From Fibrella forsythiae (GTDB lineage Bacteria; Bacteroidota; Bacteroidia; Cytophagales; Spirosomataceae): DNA of 64,000 bases. Location of the stretch: assembly GCF_017353175.1 (NCBI RefSeq), contig NZ_JAFMYW010000003.1:372001-436000 (forward strand). The letters are read 5' to 3'. A program made the translations under genes and the position numbers. This document shows, piece by piece, positions 42,083 through 51,997 of this stretch (the stretch's first letter is position 1; every line of letters begins with the position of its first letter). The notes under the pieces were generated by a model. That model was not told the origin of the DNA, made no database searches, and worked only from the letters and a program-made list of their open reading frames with translations.

Positions 42083-43738
42083 ATGAAAAAGTTTAGTAAT
42101 TCCATTCTGCTCACACTCGTCATCCTGCTGCCGCTGGTGTACCTGATCGGGTGCCGCGAGCAGGACTTCGTGCAGACCACGACAAGCGACGTGAACATGT
42201 TCAGTTACCTGAAAACCCGGCCCGATAGTTTCTCCGAATTTACGGCAATCCTTGACAAGGCGGGTTACGAAGGGTTTCTGGATGCTTACGGGGCCTATAC
42301 CATGTTTGTGCCCACCAACACAGGCGTGAAGACGTACCTGACGTCGATCAATAAAACGGCGGCTACCCTCACGAAGGAAGAGGCGCAGAATATTGCCAAG
42401 ATCCACATCATCCGGGATACGCTGACGACCAAGTCGTTTAAAGACGGAAAGCTGCCGCTGGTGACCATGTATGGCCAATACCTGCTGGGTGGCGTGTCGT
42501 TTGCCAATGGCACATCGAGCTATAGCCTGAACCGGCAGGCGCTGGTGCTGGAAACGAATATCACGACTAGCAACGGCATCTTGCACGTGATCGATAACGT
42601 GCTGAAACCTGCCACGTTGACACTGGCGGCCACGATTGAAAAAAATGCCGCCTATTCGATCTTCACCGAAGCCCTGAAACAAACCGGTTACTACGACTCA
42701 TTGAACGTGGTTGACCCCGACCCCGACAAACGCTGGACTACCGTACTGGCCGAATCGAATACGGCCCTCGGCAAAGCGGGTTTCACCACCTTCGATGCCC
42801 TGAAAAAACGGTATTCAAACACCGGTAATCCGCGCAACAAGGCCGATAGCCTGAACCTCTACGTGGCCTATCACCTGATGCCCGGTGCCAAATACCTGGC
42901 CGACATTATCACGGCCCAGTCGCACACAACCAAAGTACCGCTGGAAGTAGTCACCTCGAAACTGGATGGACAGACTGTGCTGATCAACGATGATGATTTC
43001 AACGGTATTCACGAACAAGGCGTTGAACTGGAACGACCAACGAGCGATAATGCGGCCACCAACGGCGTGATTCATAATTCACTGGGCCATTTCGTGTCGA
43101 AAGTGCGCAAGCCAACGCCGGTTTATTGGGACGTAGCCGACTTCCCGGAGATTCGTAAGCTGCCCGCCTATTTTGGGAAGAAGAGCTACGATTTCATCTA
43201 CGGTTCGGTCAAAGACATCAACTGGGAGCGGTCGAACTTTAACCTGTCTTACATCTACACCACGGCGTCGAACTTCTCGGTCTATAAGAACGACTACCTC
43301 ATGATTCCGCTGGGTGGACCAAACCGGAGCGTGTGGGTCGACCTGAAAACGCCGATGCTGGTGAAAGGCCGCTACAAAGTGTGGGTCTGCTACCGGTTCC
43401 AGAAACAAAGCGGTGGCTCGATCAACATCTGTCAGGGCAGCGTCGACGGCGAGGTATTACCGCGCCCGATGGCCTTTACCGATACCGCGCCGGCTGGATC
43501 GGAAGGGGAACTGGAAGCCCTGGGCTGGAAACTCTATAGTGACCCCGGTACGGATCGGAACCTGCCCGGCCGTCTGCTCGGCATCATCGAAATCAAAACG
43601 ACAGACCGGCACACGTTCCGCCTCACCAATATCTCGGGCACGCAAAACAACAACAATCTCGACATGGTGCATTTCATACCGATCGATATGCCCCAGACAA
43701 GACCACGTTTCAACCGGAATGGCCAGCTTGTTCCCTAA
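42083..43738 (+). CDS. Fasciclin lipoprotein with carbohydrate-binding-like C terminus
   Basis: The 551-residue protein has a lipoprotein signal (LVYLIGCREQDF, Cys24), one clear FAS1 domain (FSEFTAILDKAGYEGFLDAY to GILHVIDNVLKPA, about 45-175) and a second divergent one up to about 330 (AYSIFTEALKQTGYYDSLNV). The last 200 residues are a different, beta-rich, aromatic-rich domain with KGRYKVWVCYRFQKQSGG and NNNLDMVHFIPID. Its end resembles the last strands of CBM6/35-like modules and matches the neighbouring fasciclin protein. Probably a surface glycan-binding protein. Confidence 0.82.
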   Translation: MKKFSNSILLTLVILLPLVYLIGCREQDFVQTTTSDVNMFSYLKTRPDSFSEFTAILDKAGYEGFLDAYGAYTMFVPTNTGVKTYLTSINKTAATLTKEEAQNIAKIHIIRDTLTTKSFKDGKLPLVTMYGQYLLGGVSFANGTSSYSLNRQALVLETNITTSNGILHVIDNVLKPATLTLAATIEKNAAYSIFTEALKQTGYYDSLNVVDPDPDKRWTTVLAESNTALGKAGFTTFDALKKRYSNTGNPRNKADSLNLYVAYHLMPGAKYLADIITAQSHTTKVPLEVVTSKLDGQTVLINDDDFNGIHEQGVELERPTSDNAATNGVIHNSLGHFVSKVRKPTPVYWDVADFPEIRKLPAYFGKKSYDFIYGSVKDINWERSNFNLSYIYTTASNFSVYKNDYLMIPLGGPNRSVWVDLKTPMLVKGRYKVWVCYRFQKQSGGSINICQGSVDGEVLPRPMAFTDTAPAGSEGELEALGWKLYSDPGTDRNLPGRLLGIIEIKTTDRHTFRLTNISGTQNNNNLDMVHFIPIDMPQTRPRFNRNGQLVP

Positions 43739-43771
43739 CCTATCCGGCGTCATTCATCTTTTCTTTCTGTA

Positions 43772-45211
43772 ATGAAAAAACAGTATTCACTCCTGCTGAT
43801 TGGCCTGTTGGGCGTCTGTATCGCGGCCTGCAAGCAATGGGACGACCGGGTAATGCTCACTGACAGTGCGCTGACCAGAACGTTGTTCGGCGAAATCAGT
43901 GCCCAGCCCGAACTGAGTAAATTCAGCGATCTGCTGGTAAAAAGTGGGTATGACAAACTGATCAGTTCATCGAAGAACTACACGGTTTGGGCACCTACCA
44001 ACAAAGCACTCGAATCGGTTGATCTGGCTTCGCTAAACGATACTACGGCGCTGAGGCTGTTTGTTGGCAATCACGTGGCGCTGCAAACGTACCCAGCGCC
44101 AGCCGGCACGCAGGAGGTCCGGATTCAGACGCTGAACGGCAAGTACATTCCATTTGCGAATGGCCGTTTCGGCGAGTCAGCGATCACTGCTTCGAACAAA
44201 TACGTAGCCAACGGAGTGCTGCATATACTCGATAAAGCGTTAGCCGTTCAGCCTAACCTGCTGGGGTTCATTAACTCGTCGAAAGACACGTACGTACAAA
44301 ACAAGGTGTTGGGGTCGCTGTCGTATCTGGTGCTGAATCCGGACAAAGCCATTGTCGACAGTATCAGCTCGACCACGGGTCGGCCGGTGTACCGGCCGGG
44401 TACGGGGATTGAGCAGAAAAACAAGTTTACCGATCTGGTGTATAACCTGGCCGACGAGTCGAAGCAGTTCACGTACATTCTGCTGACGAATGATGCCTTT
44501 GCGGCGGAGGTGACCAAGCTGTCGCCCTACTTTAAAACGAGCACGGCTGACAGTACCTACAACCTGGCGAGCTACCAGGTATTGAAAGATATGGCAGTTG
44601 AAGGCCTGTACACCGTGGATAAGCTCCCCGCCGTGCTGAAATCGAAGTTCGGCGTTGATGTGCCGCTCGACAAAACAGCCCTGGTGCGTACCGTTCCTGT
44701 AAGCAACGGCGTGGCTTACGTATTCAGCAAATCGAACGTGGCGGTGCAAAGTCGTCTGCAACCTATTGTGGTTCAGGGTGAAAACTATTCGTCGCAGCTA
44801 CAGAATGTGGCGTCGACGGCCATAGCCATCCGGGAAAAACTCAATCCGGTTACGAGCCAGACCTTCCGCGATTTATCGATCATTGCCCATGGTGTATCCG
44901 GTTTCTGGGTACGTTACCGGGTACCTGAGGTGCCCAATATGAAGTACAAAGTGTACTGGGTAGCCCTTAACGACCAGACCCGGAACTACCGGACCAACAC
45001 CCTGCCAATCGTGGTTAGTCAGCGACTGGCGATGGGTAGCCTCACATCGACAACATTCGCCAACATAGCCGTGCCCAATGATACCTACACCGAAGTGCTG
45101 CTGGGCGAATACACGACCACCTCATTCGGCACGCTGGACATGTACCTGATCGCCAACGGAACCAACAGCATGGCCCTGGACTACATCCGGCTGGTACCTG
45201 TGCTTCCCTAA
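43772..45211 (+). CDS. Second fasciclin lipoprotein with CBM-like C terminus
   Basis: The 479-residue protein has a lipoprotein signal (GVCIAACKQWDDR, Cys20), a first FAS1 domain (LSKFSDLLVKSGYDKLISSS to GVLHILDKALAVQ, about 45-160), a second more divergent one (about 160-335) and a C-terminal beta domain of about 140 residues ending in GTNSMALDYIRLVPVLP. That ending is similar to the NNLDMVHFIPID region of the preceding gene product, so the two are paralogues. They are only 33 bases apart and surely cotranscribed, ahead of the second SusC. Confidence 0.82.
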   Translation: MKKQYSLLLIGLLGVCIAACKQWDDRVMLTDSALTRTLFGEISAQPELSKFSDLLVKSGYDKLISSSKNYTVWAPTNKALESVDLASLNDTTALRLFVGNHVALQTYPAPAGTQEVRIQTLNGKYIPFANGRFGESAITASNKYVANGVLHILDKALAVQPNLLGFINSSKDTYVQNKVLGSLSYLVLNPDKAIVDSISSTTGRPVYRPGTGIEQKNKFTDLVYNLADESKQFTYILLTNDAFAAEVTKLSPYFKTSTADSTYNLASYQVLKDMAVEGLYTVDKLPAVLKSKFGVDVPLDKTALVRTVPVSNGVAYVFSKSNVAVQSRLQPIVVQGENYSSQLQNVASTAIAIREKLNPVTSQTFRDLSIIAHGVSGFWVRYRVPEVPNMKYKVYWVALNDQTRNYRTNTLPIVVSQRLAMGSLTSTTFANIAVPNDTYTEVLLGEYTTTSFGTLDMYLIANGTNSMALDYIRLVPVLP

Positions 45212-45281
45212 GCTAAAACCCGTTATGACCTGTTTGTTAGCCCCCATCTGCTGACATACCCTTCATTTTACCAAACCGTCG

Positions 45282-48200
45282 ATGCAACATTTTATACAAT
45301 CAATTCAGGCAGTTCACCGCGCAGGCCGACGCTTGCTTGGCGTAGGCGGGCTGATGCTGCTCTCGCTGGTGAGCCATGGGCAGGACGGTGCCGAGTACGT
45401 AACCGTCGTTGCGGCTAAAGCCCCGCCCAAACTGACCGGCCAAATCAAGGGGATAGTCATTGATGCCGCCACCAAAAAACCGCTGACGGGCGCCCGGGTA
45501 TTCTACAAAAACCTGACGACCTCGATCACCGGCGACGACGGACGGTTTACGCTGGCTATTCCCGGCAATAACGTGTCGGTAGGGGTAGAAGGCCCTGGTT
45601 ACCAGACGCGCGAAATTCCGGTCGATGGCCGCAAAACGCTGAACATTGCCCTGAACGAAGGTGACCGTCCGTCGCTGTTCACGCCGCTGATTCTGGCCAA
45701 CCACGCCATGCCCGCCAACCGCCTGACCAACGCCGCCGCCACCGCCGATATGGCCGACATCTGGACGCGGAACAACGAAACGCCGGACTCGTATCTGCAG
45801 GGAAAAATTGCCGGCCTGAATAGCATCCGTGGCTCAGGAACGGCCAATGCACGGGCTAATCTACTGTTGCGGGGATACACGTCGCTGATGGCTACCAACC
45901 AGCCGCTGATCATTGTCGACAACACGCTTTACGACAATGGCAGCTACGGGAGTTCACTGGCCAATAACTACGCCGAGAACCCGCTGGCAAACATCGATGT
46001 GCGGGATATCAGCAACATCACCGTGCTGAAAGATGCCGCCGTTACCGCCCAATACGGCACTAAAGCCGCCAACGGCGTTATCGTGATCACCACGTCGCGG
46101 GCTAAAGACCTCGGCACCCGGATCGACCTGTCGATGAATGGCGGCATGAACCTGGCTCCGACGTCAATTCCCGTACTGAACGCTACCGATTACCGGACGT
46201 ACCTGGCTAACGTCCTGAGTTCAGGCGGGGCCACCACGGAGCAGCTTCAGGCCTTACCTTATTTCAACGACGCGCAGAACTCAGGTACGTATTATCAGTA
46301 CCACAACAGCACCGACTGGCAGAAGAAGCTCTTCAACAACAGCCTGTCGAACAACATGTATCTGAAGGTGACCGGGGGCGACAACATCGCCAAATACGCC
46401 CTGTCGATGAATTACCTGACCAACAATACGGCGCTGGCGCAGTCGAATGTGAGCAAGTACAGCACCCGGTTCAACGCCGACCTGAACCTGAGCAACCGGC
46501 TGAAAGGCATTGCCAACATGAGCTTTTCGTACAACGAAGCCAACATCAAAGACCTGGGTTTTGCGCCTAAAACCAACCCGATCTTCCTCTCGCTCGTCAA
46601 AGCGCCTTTCCTGAGCGATTACGAAATCTCATCGACGGGCATTGCCTCTCCTGATTATGCCGACGAAGATGTATTCCGGGTAGGTAACCCCACGGTGGTC
46701 AACAACCTGATGCAGGCCAGTAACCGGGCCTACCGGTTTGTGGGTGGCCTGGGCCTGCAATACAACGTTATGCCCGGTCTGGAACTGGGTGCCAACGTAT
46801 CGGTGATTTTCGATAAAATCAAAGAGAACCGGTTTGTGCCGCGTCGGGGTATCCTGAGCGATACACTGAGTAACGCCATTGCCCAGAACCAGCTCGGTTC
46901 GCAGACAAAACGGCTGTTCAATTTCAATACGGAAGTGTACGCAGCTTACAACAAGACGATCAGCTACCGGCACGAATTTTCGGCCCGCGTTGGGGTTCGT
47001 TACCTGAACAGCAGAACCGAGCAGGATCGGATTTTGGGCTACAACTCCGCTACCGACGAACTGATCAGCGCGGGTAATGGCGTTGCCTTGCTGAACAACC
47101 TTGGCGGTGGTCTGGGCGAATACAACTGGCTGAACACGTACCTGAACCTGAACTACGCCTTTGCCGACAAATACTTCATCTCGTTCAGCGGGGCCATGGA
47201 TGGTTCGTCGCGCTTTGGCAGGCAGGTATCAACCGAATCGGTCGGTATCGGCGGGCTTCGGTACGCGCTGATGCCGGCGGTATCGGCGGCCTGGCAGATC
47301 TCGTCGGAAAAATTCATGGGCAATTCGCCGTTCGATCTGCTGAAACTGCGGGCGTCGTATGGCCGGGTTGGTAACGACGATATCGGCAATTACGGCGCTC
47401 GTCAGTATTACGTGGGTCAGAACCTACTCGGTATTCAGGGTCTGATTCGGAGCAACATTGCCAACCCGGCGCTGAAATGGGAAACCGTGACCAAGGCCAA
47501 TCTGGGCCTGGATATGTCGTTCCTGAATGACCGGGTGAGCCTGAGCCTGGACGTGTTCCGCAACAAAACCACCGATATGCTGATCGTGGAGACTACACCA
47601 ACGGTGGCGGGTATTTCAACGATGCTACGCAACGGCGGGGCCATGACCACCAGCGGACTAGAGGCCAGCCTGAACGTGCGGATGCTGAACCGGCCCGCGA
47701 TCAAGTGGGATCTGGGCGTGAACATTGGCCGGGCGGCTTCGGTCATCGACCAACTGCCCGACGGGAATCTGATCAACTCATTCGGGGCGGCAACGTACCT
47801 GACGGGCGTGGGTCAGGCGCCGAACGCATTCTATGGGTACGTTGCCCAGGGGGTCTTCTCGACCGATGCACAGGCTACCGCCGCCGGGTTACAGACTCGC
47901 CAGAAAGATGGTTCGCTGCGGCCTTTCCGGGGTGGCGACGTGCGCTTTGCTGATCTGGATAACAACAAGATCATCGACGACCGTGACCGGCAGATCATCG
48001 GCAACCCAACGCCCAATTTCTTTGGTGGCATCAGCAACCACGTCAGCTACGGCAATTTCTCGCTCGACGCGCTGATCACGTTTGTGTCGGGCAACAGCCT
48101 GTACAACTATACCCGCAATGTGCTCGAATCGGTGTCGGGCACCAACAACCAGTCGCAGGCGGTCCTGAACCGCTGGCGTGGCGACGGGCAGGTGACCGAC

Positions 48201-48500
48201 GTACCCAGAGCGACGCTTGGTGATCCGCTAGGCAACGCCCGTTTCTCCAGCCGCTGGATCGAAGATGGGTCATACATCCGCTTGCGTACGGTGGCGGCTT
48301 CCTACAATTTCCCCATCAACCGGGCTCTGCTGAAGTACCTGACGTTCTACGCCAGTGCCAACAACCTGCTGACATTCACCAAATACCTGGGCTACGACCC
48401 GGAGTTTAGTGCCACCAACAGCCCGTTTGCTCAGGGGGTTGACAATACACTCGAGCCCATTCAGAGATCCGTTCAGATCGGTGTCAAGTTTGGCCTCTAA
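45282..48500 (+). CDS. Second SusC-like TonB-dependent transporter
   Basis: The 1072-residue protein has a signal region ending SLVSHGQ, a short extra stretch, a carboxypeptidase-regulatory-like domain (QIKGIVIDAATKKPLTGARV), a divergent plug (NLLLRGYTSLMATNQPLIIV and NITVLKDAAVTAQYGTKAAN) and a barrel ending IQRSVQIGVKFGL. It differs markedly from the first SusC, so the two pairs probably take different oligomers. The start with MQHFIQSIQAVHRAGRRLLG is the only suitable ATG. It is 18 bases before its susD. Confidence 0.95.
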   Translation: MQHFIQSIQAVHRAGRRLLGVGGLMLLSLVSHGQDGAEYVTVVAAKAPPKLTGQIKGIVIDAATKKPLTGARVFYKNLTTSITGDDGRFTLAIPGNNVSVGVEGPGYQTREIPVDGRKTLNIALNEGDRPSLFTPLILANHAMPANRLTNAAATADMADIWTRNNETPDSYLQGKIAGLNSIRGSGTANARANLLLRGYTSLMATNQPLIIVDNTLYDNGSYGSSLANNYAENPLANIDVRDISNITVLKDAAVTAQYGTKAANGVIVITTSRAKDLGTRIDLSMNGGMNLAPTSIPVLNATDYRTYLANVLSSGGATTEQLQALPYFNDAQNSGTYYQYHNSTDWQKKLFNNSLSNNMYLKVTGGDNIAKYALSMNYLTNNTALAQSNVSKYSTRFNADLNLSNRLKGIANMSFSYNEANIKDLGFAPKTNPIFLSLVKAPFLSDYEISSTGIASPDYADEDVFRVGNPTVVNNLMQASNRAYRFVGGLGLQYNVMPGLELGANVSVIFDKIKENRFVPRRGILSDTLSNAIAQNQLGSQTKRLFNFNTEVYAAYNKTISYRHEFSARVGVRYLNSRTEQDRILGYNSATDELISAGNGVALLNNLGGGLGEYNWLNTYLNLNYAFADKYFISFSGAMDGSSRFGRQVSTESVGIGGLRYALMPAVSAAWQISSEKFMGNSPFDLLKLRASYGRVGNDDIGNYGARQYYVGQNLLGIQGLIRSNIANPALKWETVTKANLGLDMSFLNDRVSLSLDVFRNKTTDMLIVETTPTVAGISTMLRNGGAMTTSGLEASLNVRMLNRPAIKWDLGVNIGRAASVIDQLPDGNLINSFGAATYLTGVGQAPNAFYGYVAQGVFSTDAQATAAGLQTRQKDGSLRPFRGGDVRFADLDNNKIIDDRDRQIIGNPTPNFFGGISNHVSYGNFSLDALITFVSGNSLYNYTRNVLESVSGTNNQSQAVLNRWRGDGQVTDVPRATLGDPLGNARFSSRWIEDGSYIRLRTVAASYNFPINRALLKYLTFYASANNLLTFTKYLGYDPEFSATNSPFAQGVDNTLEPIQRSVQIGVKFGL

Positions 48501-48518
48501 TCCTTTTTGCCTCTTTTT

Positions 48519-50288
48519 ATGAAATCGTCAGTCAAGAAAAAAATAGGTATTGCCGGGCTGGTTACGTGCCTCCTGGTGGGGGCGTCGGCCTGTACCAAAT
48601 TGCTGGAAGTAGACACGAAAGATGCCCTGACCAGCGAGCAGGTATATCGGAACGTGTTCGACGCCGATGCGGCGGTGCTGGGGCTTTACGGGAAATTCAT
48701 GAACCTGGCCCAGCAGTACGTGGTCCTGAACGAACTGCGCGCCGACCTGATGGACGTAACGGCCAACGCCGACGACCAACTCCGGCAGCTCAACAATCAC
48801 GACGTGGCAGTGGGCAATGCCTACGCCGACCCGAGGCCATATTACGAAATCATCCTGAACTGCAACGACATCCTGAAGAACTTCAGGCTCATGTTGGCGC
48901 AGAACAAGATGCGGGTTGACGAATACAATCAGCGCGCGGCTGATATCACGGCGCTGCGTAGCTGGGTGTATCTGCAACTGGGCATTCACTTCGGATCGGT
49001 ACCCTACGTGACGGAGACCTACGAGAACGTGACAGACATTGCCAACGTATCGTCGGTGCCCCGAATGGAGCTAACCGTGCTGATCAAGGAACTGATCAAA
49101 ACGATGGAAGCTATTCCGTCGGTGTATCGCGAGCCCTACACCTCAACCACGTCGATTGTGGCGGCACCCGTCGACGGGTACCCGCTGAACAAGTTTTTCA
49201 TTAACAAGCACGTGCTGCTGGGCGATCTGTACCTCTGGGATAATCAGTACCTGAAAGCCGCGCAGACCTATAAACTCGTGCTCGAAACCGCCGCCCGGAC
49301 CGGTGTCGACCCGAACTCGGAAGCCTTTTACGCCACCTACAAGATTCACTACGCCGGTACAAACAACAACGATCTGGCCGTTGGCTACATCGATGGGGTC
49401 AGCAGCATCAATAAACTGGCTGATGCCAACACCCTGGGCTGGCGGTCGATGTTTGCCCGTCGGCCCACCGAAAACTGGTTTAATTACGAGTGGATCTGGT
49501 TCATGCCGTTCGACAAGAACTTCAAGCCCCAGAACCCCTTCATCGACCTGTTTTCGAACATCAACGGCCGGTATCAGGTCGCGCCCGCCCAGCAGGCCAT
49601 CGATCTCTGGAACAGCCAGAAGCAGAGTAACAATTTTCCGTTCGATGCCCGTGGCCGACTGACCTACAAAACCGTTGCCGGGAGTCCGGTGATCATGAAA
49701 TATCTCTACAACTACGTTGATCCGACGACGGGGCTGCCCATCGGCGCTACGTTGCAGGAGAAAAACGGGACCTGGTTTCTGTACCGGGCTGCCACGCTGC
49801 ATCTGCGTTTTGCCGAAGCTGCCAACCGCGACGGTCGCCGGAAACTGGCCTATGCGCTGCTGAACTACGGTATCTCCACCACGTTCGATTCAGACCCTGT
49901 TGGCCGGGATGAGACCCTCCAGCAATCGACGTTCGACGTGGCACCTTACGACTTTTTCGCCCGAAACGGTGATGTCCCCCTATTCCGTGACCCCTGGTAC
50001 CGGAACAACGGTATCCGTGGCCGCGCTGGCCTGCTGAACGTACCTGTAGTGGGTGACAGCACGGTATCCATTGAAAATTCGCTCATCGAAGAATCGGCAC
50101 TGGAACTGGCCTACGAGGGCCAGCGCTGGCCCGACCTCGTTCGCGTGGCCCTGCGCCGCAACGAACCCGCTTTCCTGGCCGACAAGGTGTACCTGAAACT
50201 GAAGAAAGCCAACAACCCCAACGCCGACGCTGTCCGCACAAAGCTGATGGACAAGAACAACTGGTTCCTGCCATTTAAGTTGAAGTAA
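48519..50288 (+). CDS. Second SusD-family lipoprotein
   Basis: The 589-residue protein starts at ATG 48519 (MKSSVKKKIGIAGLVTCLLV); a TTG at 48507 is less likely. Lipoprotein signal with Cys25 in LVGASACTKLLEV. SusD features are ALTSEQVYRNVFDADAAVLG, ILNCNDILKNFRLM, LRSWVYLQLGIHFGSVPYV and the C-terminal LIEESALELAYEGQRWPDLV. It is longer than usual because of inserts in the middle, near residues 220-380. Partner of the SusC 18 bases upstream. Confidence 0.94.
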   Translation: MKSSVKKKIGIAGLVTCLLVGASACTKLLEVDTKDALTSEQVYRNVFDADAAVLGLYGKFMNLAQQYVVLNELRADLMDVTANADDQLRQLNNHDVAVGNAYADPRPYYEIILNCNDILKNFRLMLAQNKMRVDEYNQRAADITALRSWVYLQLGIHFGSVPYVTETYENVTDIANVSSVPRMELTVLIKELIKTMEAIPSVYREPYTSTTSIVAAPVDGYPLNKFFINKHVLLGDLYLWDNQYLKAAQTYKLVLETAARTGVDPNSEAFYATYKIHYAGTNNNDLAVGYIDGVSSINKLADANTLGWRSMFARRPTENWFNYEWIWFMPFDKNFKPQNPFIDLFSNINGRYQVAPAQQAIDLWNSQKQSNNFPFDARGRLTYKTVAGSPVIMKYLYNYVDPTTGLPIGATLQEKNGTWFLYRAATLHLRFAEAANRDGRRKLAYALLNYGISTTFDSDPVGRDETLQQSTFDVAPYDFFARNGDVPLFRDPWYRNNGIRGRAGLLNVPVVGDSTVSIENSLIEESALELAYEGQRWPDLVRVALRRNEPAFLADKVYLKLKKANNPNADAVRTKLMDKNNWFLPFKLK

Positions 50289-50290
50289 TA

Positions 50291-50463
50291 TTTTTTTGGT
50301 CTGAAGGCTTGGCGCCCTTCGACCGCAGCGGCGGACCGTTCCGCTCAGGGTGACAGGAAACTCAAGAATGTGAATGACGAACTTGGGTGGGACTGTCACC
50401 CTGAGCGGAACGGTCCGCCGCTGCGGTCGAAGGGCCACAAGCGCGAAGCCTTCAGACCAAAAA
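50291..50463. repeat. Long compound inverted repeat before the lyase gene
   Basis: The left arm tttttggtctgaaggcttgg...gcggaccgttccgctcaggg (50291-50356) pairs over about 65 bases with 50393-50463, with few mismatches; the loop is about 36 bases. The inner words cccttcgac and ctcagggtgaca also occur in the repeat at 25362-25527. Confidence 0.88.
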
Positions 50464-50476
50464 TCACTCTCGTTTT

Positions 50477-51871
50477 ATGAAAATCAAGACGCATTCAACG
50501 ATTGTTACGGTCACGCTGCTTCTGGCAGGCATAGCAGCACAGGCGCAGATCGGTACGCGCTTCCCGTCGGAACGGAAAGTGGTGAAAGACCCTGTTACCG
50601 GCACGTCGCTGACCTTTCTGACCAGTAGACCTACCGGCGATTCGAAAATTTATCAGACTCACCGGCAATGGACGGCCGACGGGAAATGGCTCATCTTTCG
50701 CTCGAACCGGGTGAAGAATGAAGCTATTGCCGTGAATGAGAAAACGGGCGAGCAGGTGCAGGTAACAGAAGGCGGCTACACCGGTATGCTCAACATCGCC
50801 GCGAAGTCGATGAAGCTCTACTTCATGCGGAACACGGCCCGAACTGCCGAAAAGGGAACCGAGTCGAGCCAGAATGCGTCGCTGCAAATCGTTGAAGTTG
50901 ACCTCGCCAAACTCTTCGCCGATAGTGAATCGGGTAAGCTGCAACCCGCCTCGGTCTATCAACGCGTGTGCGGCACCACCCCGCCCGAACTGGGTGCTGG
51001 TGGCGATATGGCGCTCGATGCCGACGAAGAATGGGTGTATTTCCGCGTGGGGAAAACCGAAGCGGCGAAACACCTGGCCGCCGATACAAAAATTGAAGGC
51101 TCGTTTGGTCCCCGGAAAATGGGCGCTGGTCCGGCGGGGCTGGCGGGCATGAACGTGAAAACGGGTGAGATTAAGTACATCGTCTCGGTGCCGTTTCAGG
51201 TGGGTCATATTCAGACGAACCCGTTCGTGCCGGGCGAAATTGTGTTCTGCTGGGAAACCGGCGGCAAGTCGCCCCAACGTACCTGGACCGTTCGCGCCGA
51301 CGGTACCGGATTACGCCCCCTCTATCCCGAATCAGATTACGAATGGGTGACCCACGAAGCCGTTATCGGCCGCGACGAAGTGGCCATCGCCATCATGGGC
51401 CACCGTAAAATAGCCATGACCACGGCGGCGCTGGTTAGTCAGACCGATAAAGCCGCTACTACACCCGACGTGCAGAACCCCGGCCAGGAGGCTGATTGGG
51501 GTCCATCGGGAACGCGCGAAAAACCAACCGGGCTGGGCATTGTGAACCTGCGTACCCGCGAGATGACCATTGCTGGCCAGACGCCCAGCGGTAGCGGCCT
51601 GTGGCACGTACACGGCTCGTCAGACGGACGCTGGGCGGTAGGCGATGATTTCGCCCGCAACATCTACCTGATCGACCGCCACACCCGCGAAATGATCCTG
51701 CTGTCGGCAGGCCACAAAACCACCGCCGCCGACCATCCCCACCCAACCTTCAGCCCCGACGGAACCCGCATTCAGATTCAATCGGCCATGCTCTCCGACG
51801 ATAACAAGTCGATGAACATCTGTATCATTCCGGTGCCAGGAGAGTGGCTGAAACGGACGTATAAAGACTGA
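50477..51871 (+). CDS. Oligogalacturonide lyase, PL22-like
   Basis: The 464-residue exported protein (signal peptide ending LAGIAAQAQ) is a seven-bladed beta-propeller enzyme. DPVTGTSLTFLTSRPTGDSK and HRQWTADGKWLIFRSNR match the start of the oligogalacturonate lyase family, which cleaves short galacturonides and their unsaturated forms by beta-elimination at a Mn2+ site made of histidines. Candidate histidines are in VGHIQTNPFVPGEIVFCWE and GLWHVHGSSDGRWAVGDD. It is the first enzyme gene of the utilisation locus, following the second SusD. The substrate is inferred from family. Confidence 0.85.
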   Translation: MKIKTHSTIVTVTLLLAGIAAQAQIGTRFPSERKVVKDPVTGTSLTFLTSRPTGDSKIYQTHRQWTADGKWLIFRSNRVKNEAIAVNEKTGEQVQVTEGGYTGMLNIAAKSMKLYFMRNTARTAEKGTESSQNASLQIVEVDLAKLFADSESGKLQPASVYQRVCGTTPPELGAGGDMALDADEEWVYFRVGKTEAAKHLAADTKIEGSFGPRKMGAGPAGLAGMNVKTGEIKYIVSVPFQVGHIQTNPFVPGEIVFCWETGGKSPQRTWTVRADGTGLRPLYPESDYEWVTHEAVIGRDEVAIAIMGHRKIAMTTAALVSQTDKAATTPDVQNPGQEADWGPSGTREKPTGLGIVNLRTREMTIAGQTPSGSGLWHVHGSSDGRWAVGDDFARNIYLIDRHTREMILLSAGHKTTAADHPHPTFSPDGTRIQIQSAMLSDDNKSMNICIIPVPGEWLKRTYKD

Positions 51872-51903
51872 TTTAGGTGGTTGTGTTTTTGCTGAGGGGT
51901 AGA

Positions 51904-51940
51904 TGCTTCGCGCGTCAGCAATACGCAGAAGCGCGAAGCA
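51904..51940. repeat. Short inverted repeat between the lyase and GH43-like genes
   Basis: tgcttcgcgc (51904-51913) pairs with gcgcgaagca (51931-51940); cgtcagcaatacgcag in the loop belongs to the same word family as the repeats at 52947 and 25362. Confidence 0.7.
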
Positions 51941-51997
51941 AACCACGATAACGCGTTAGTCACAGCAAGACCAACGTACCCAGCAGTCAACCCCCAT

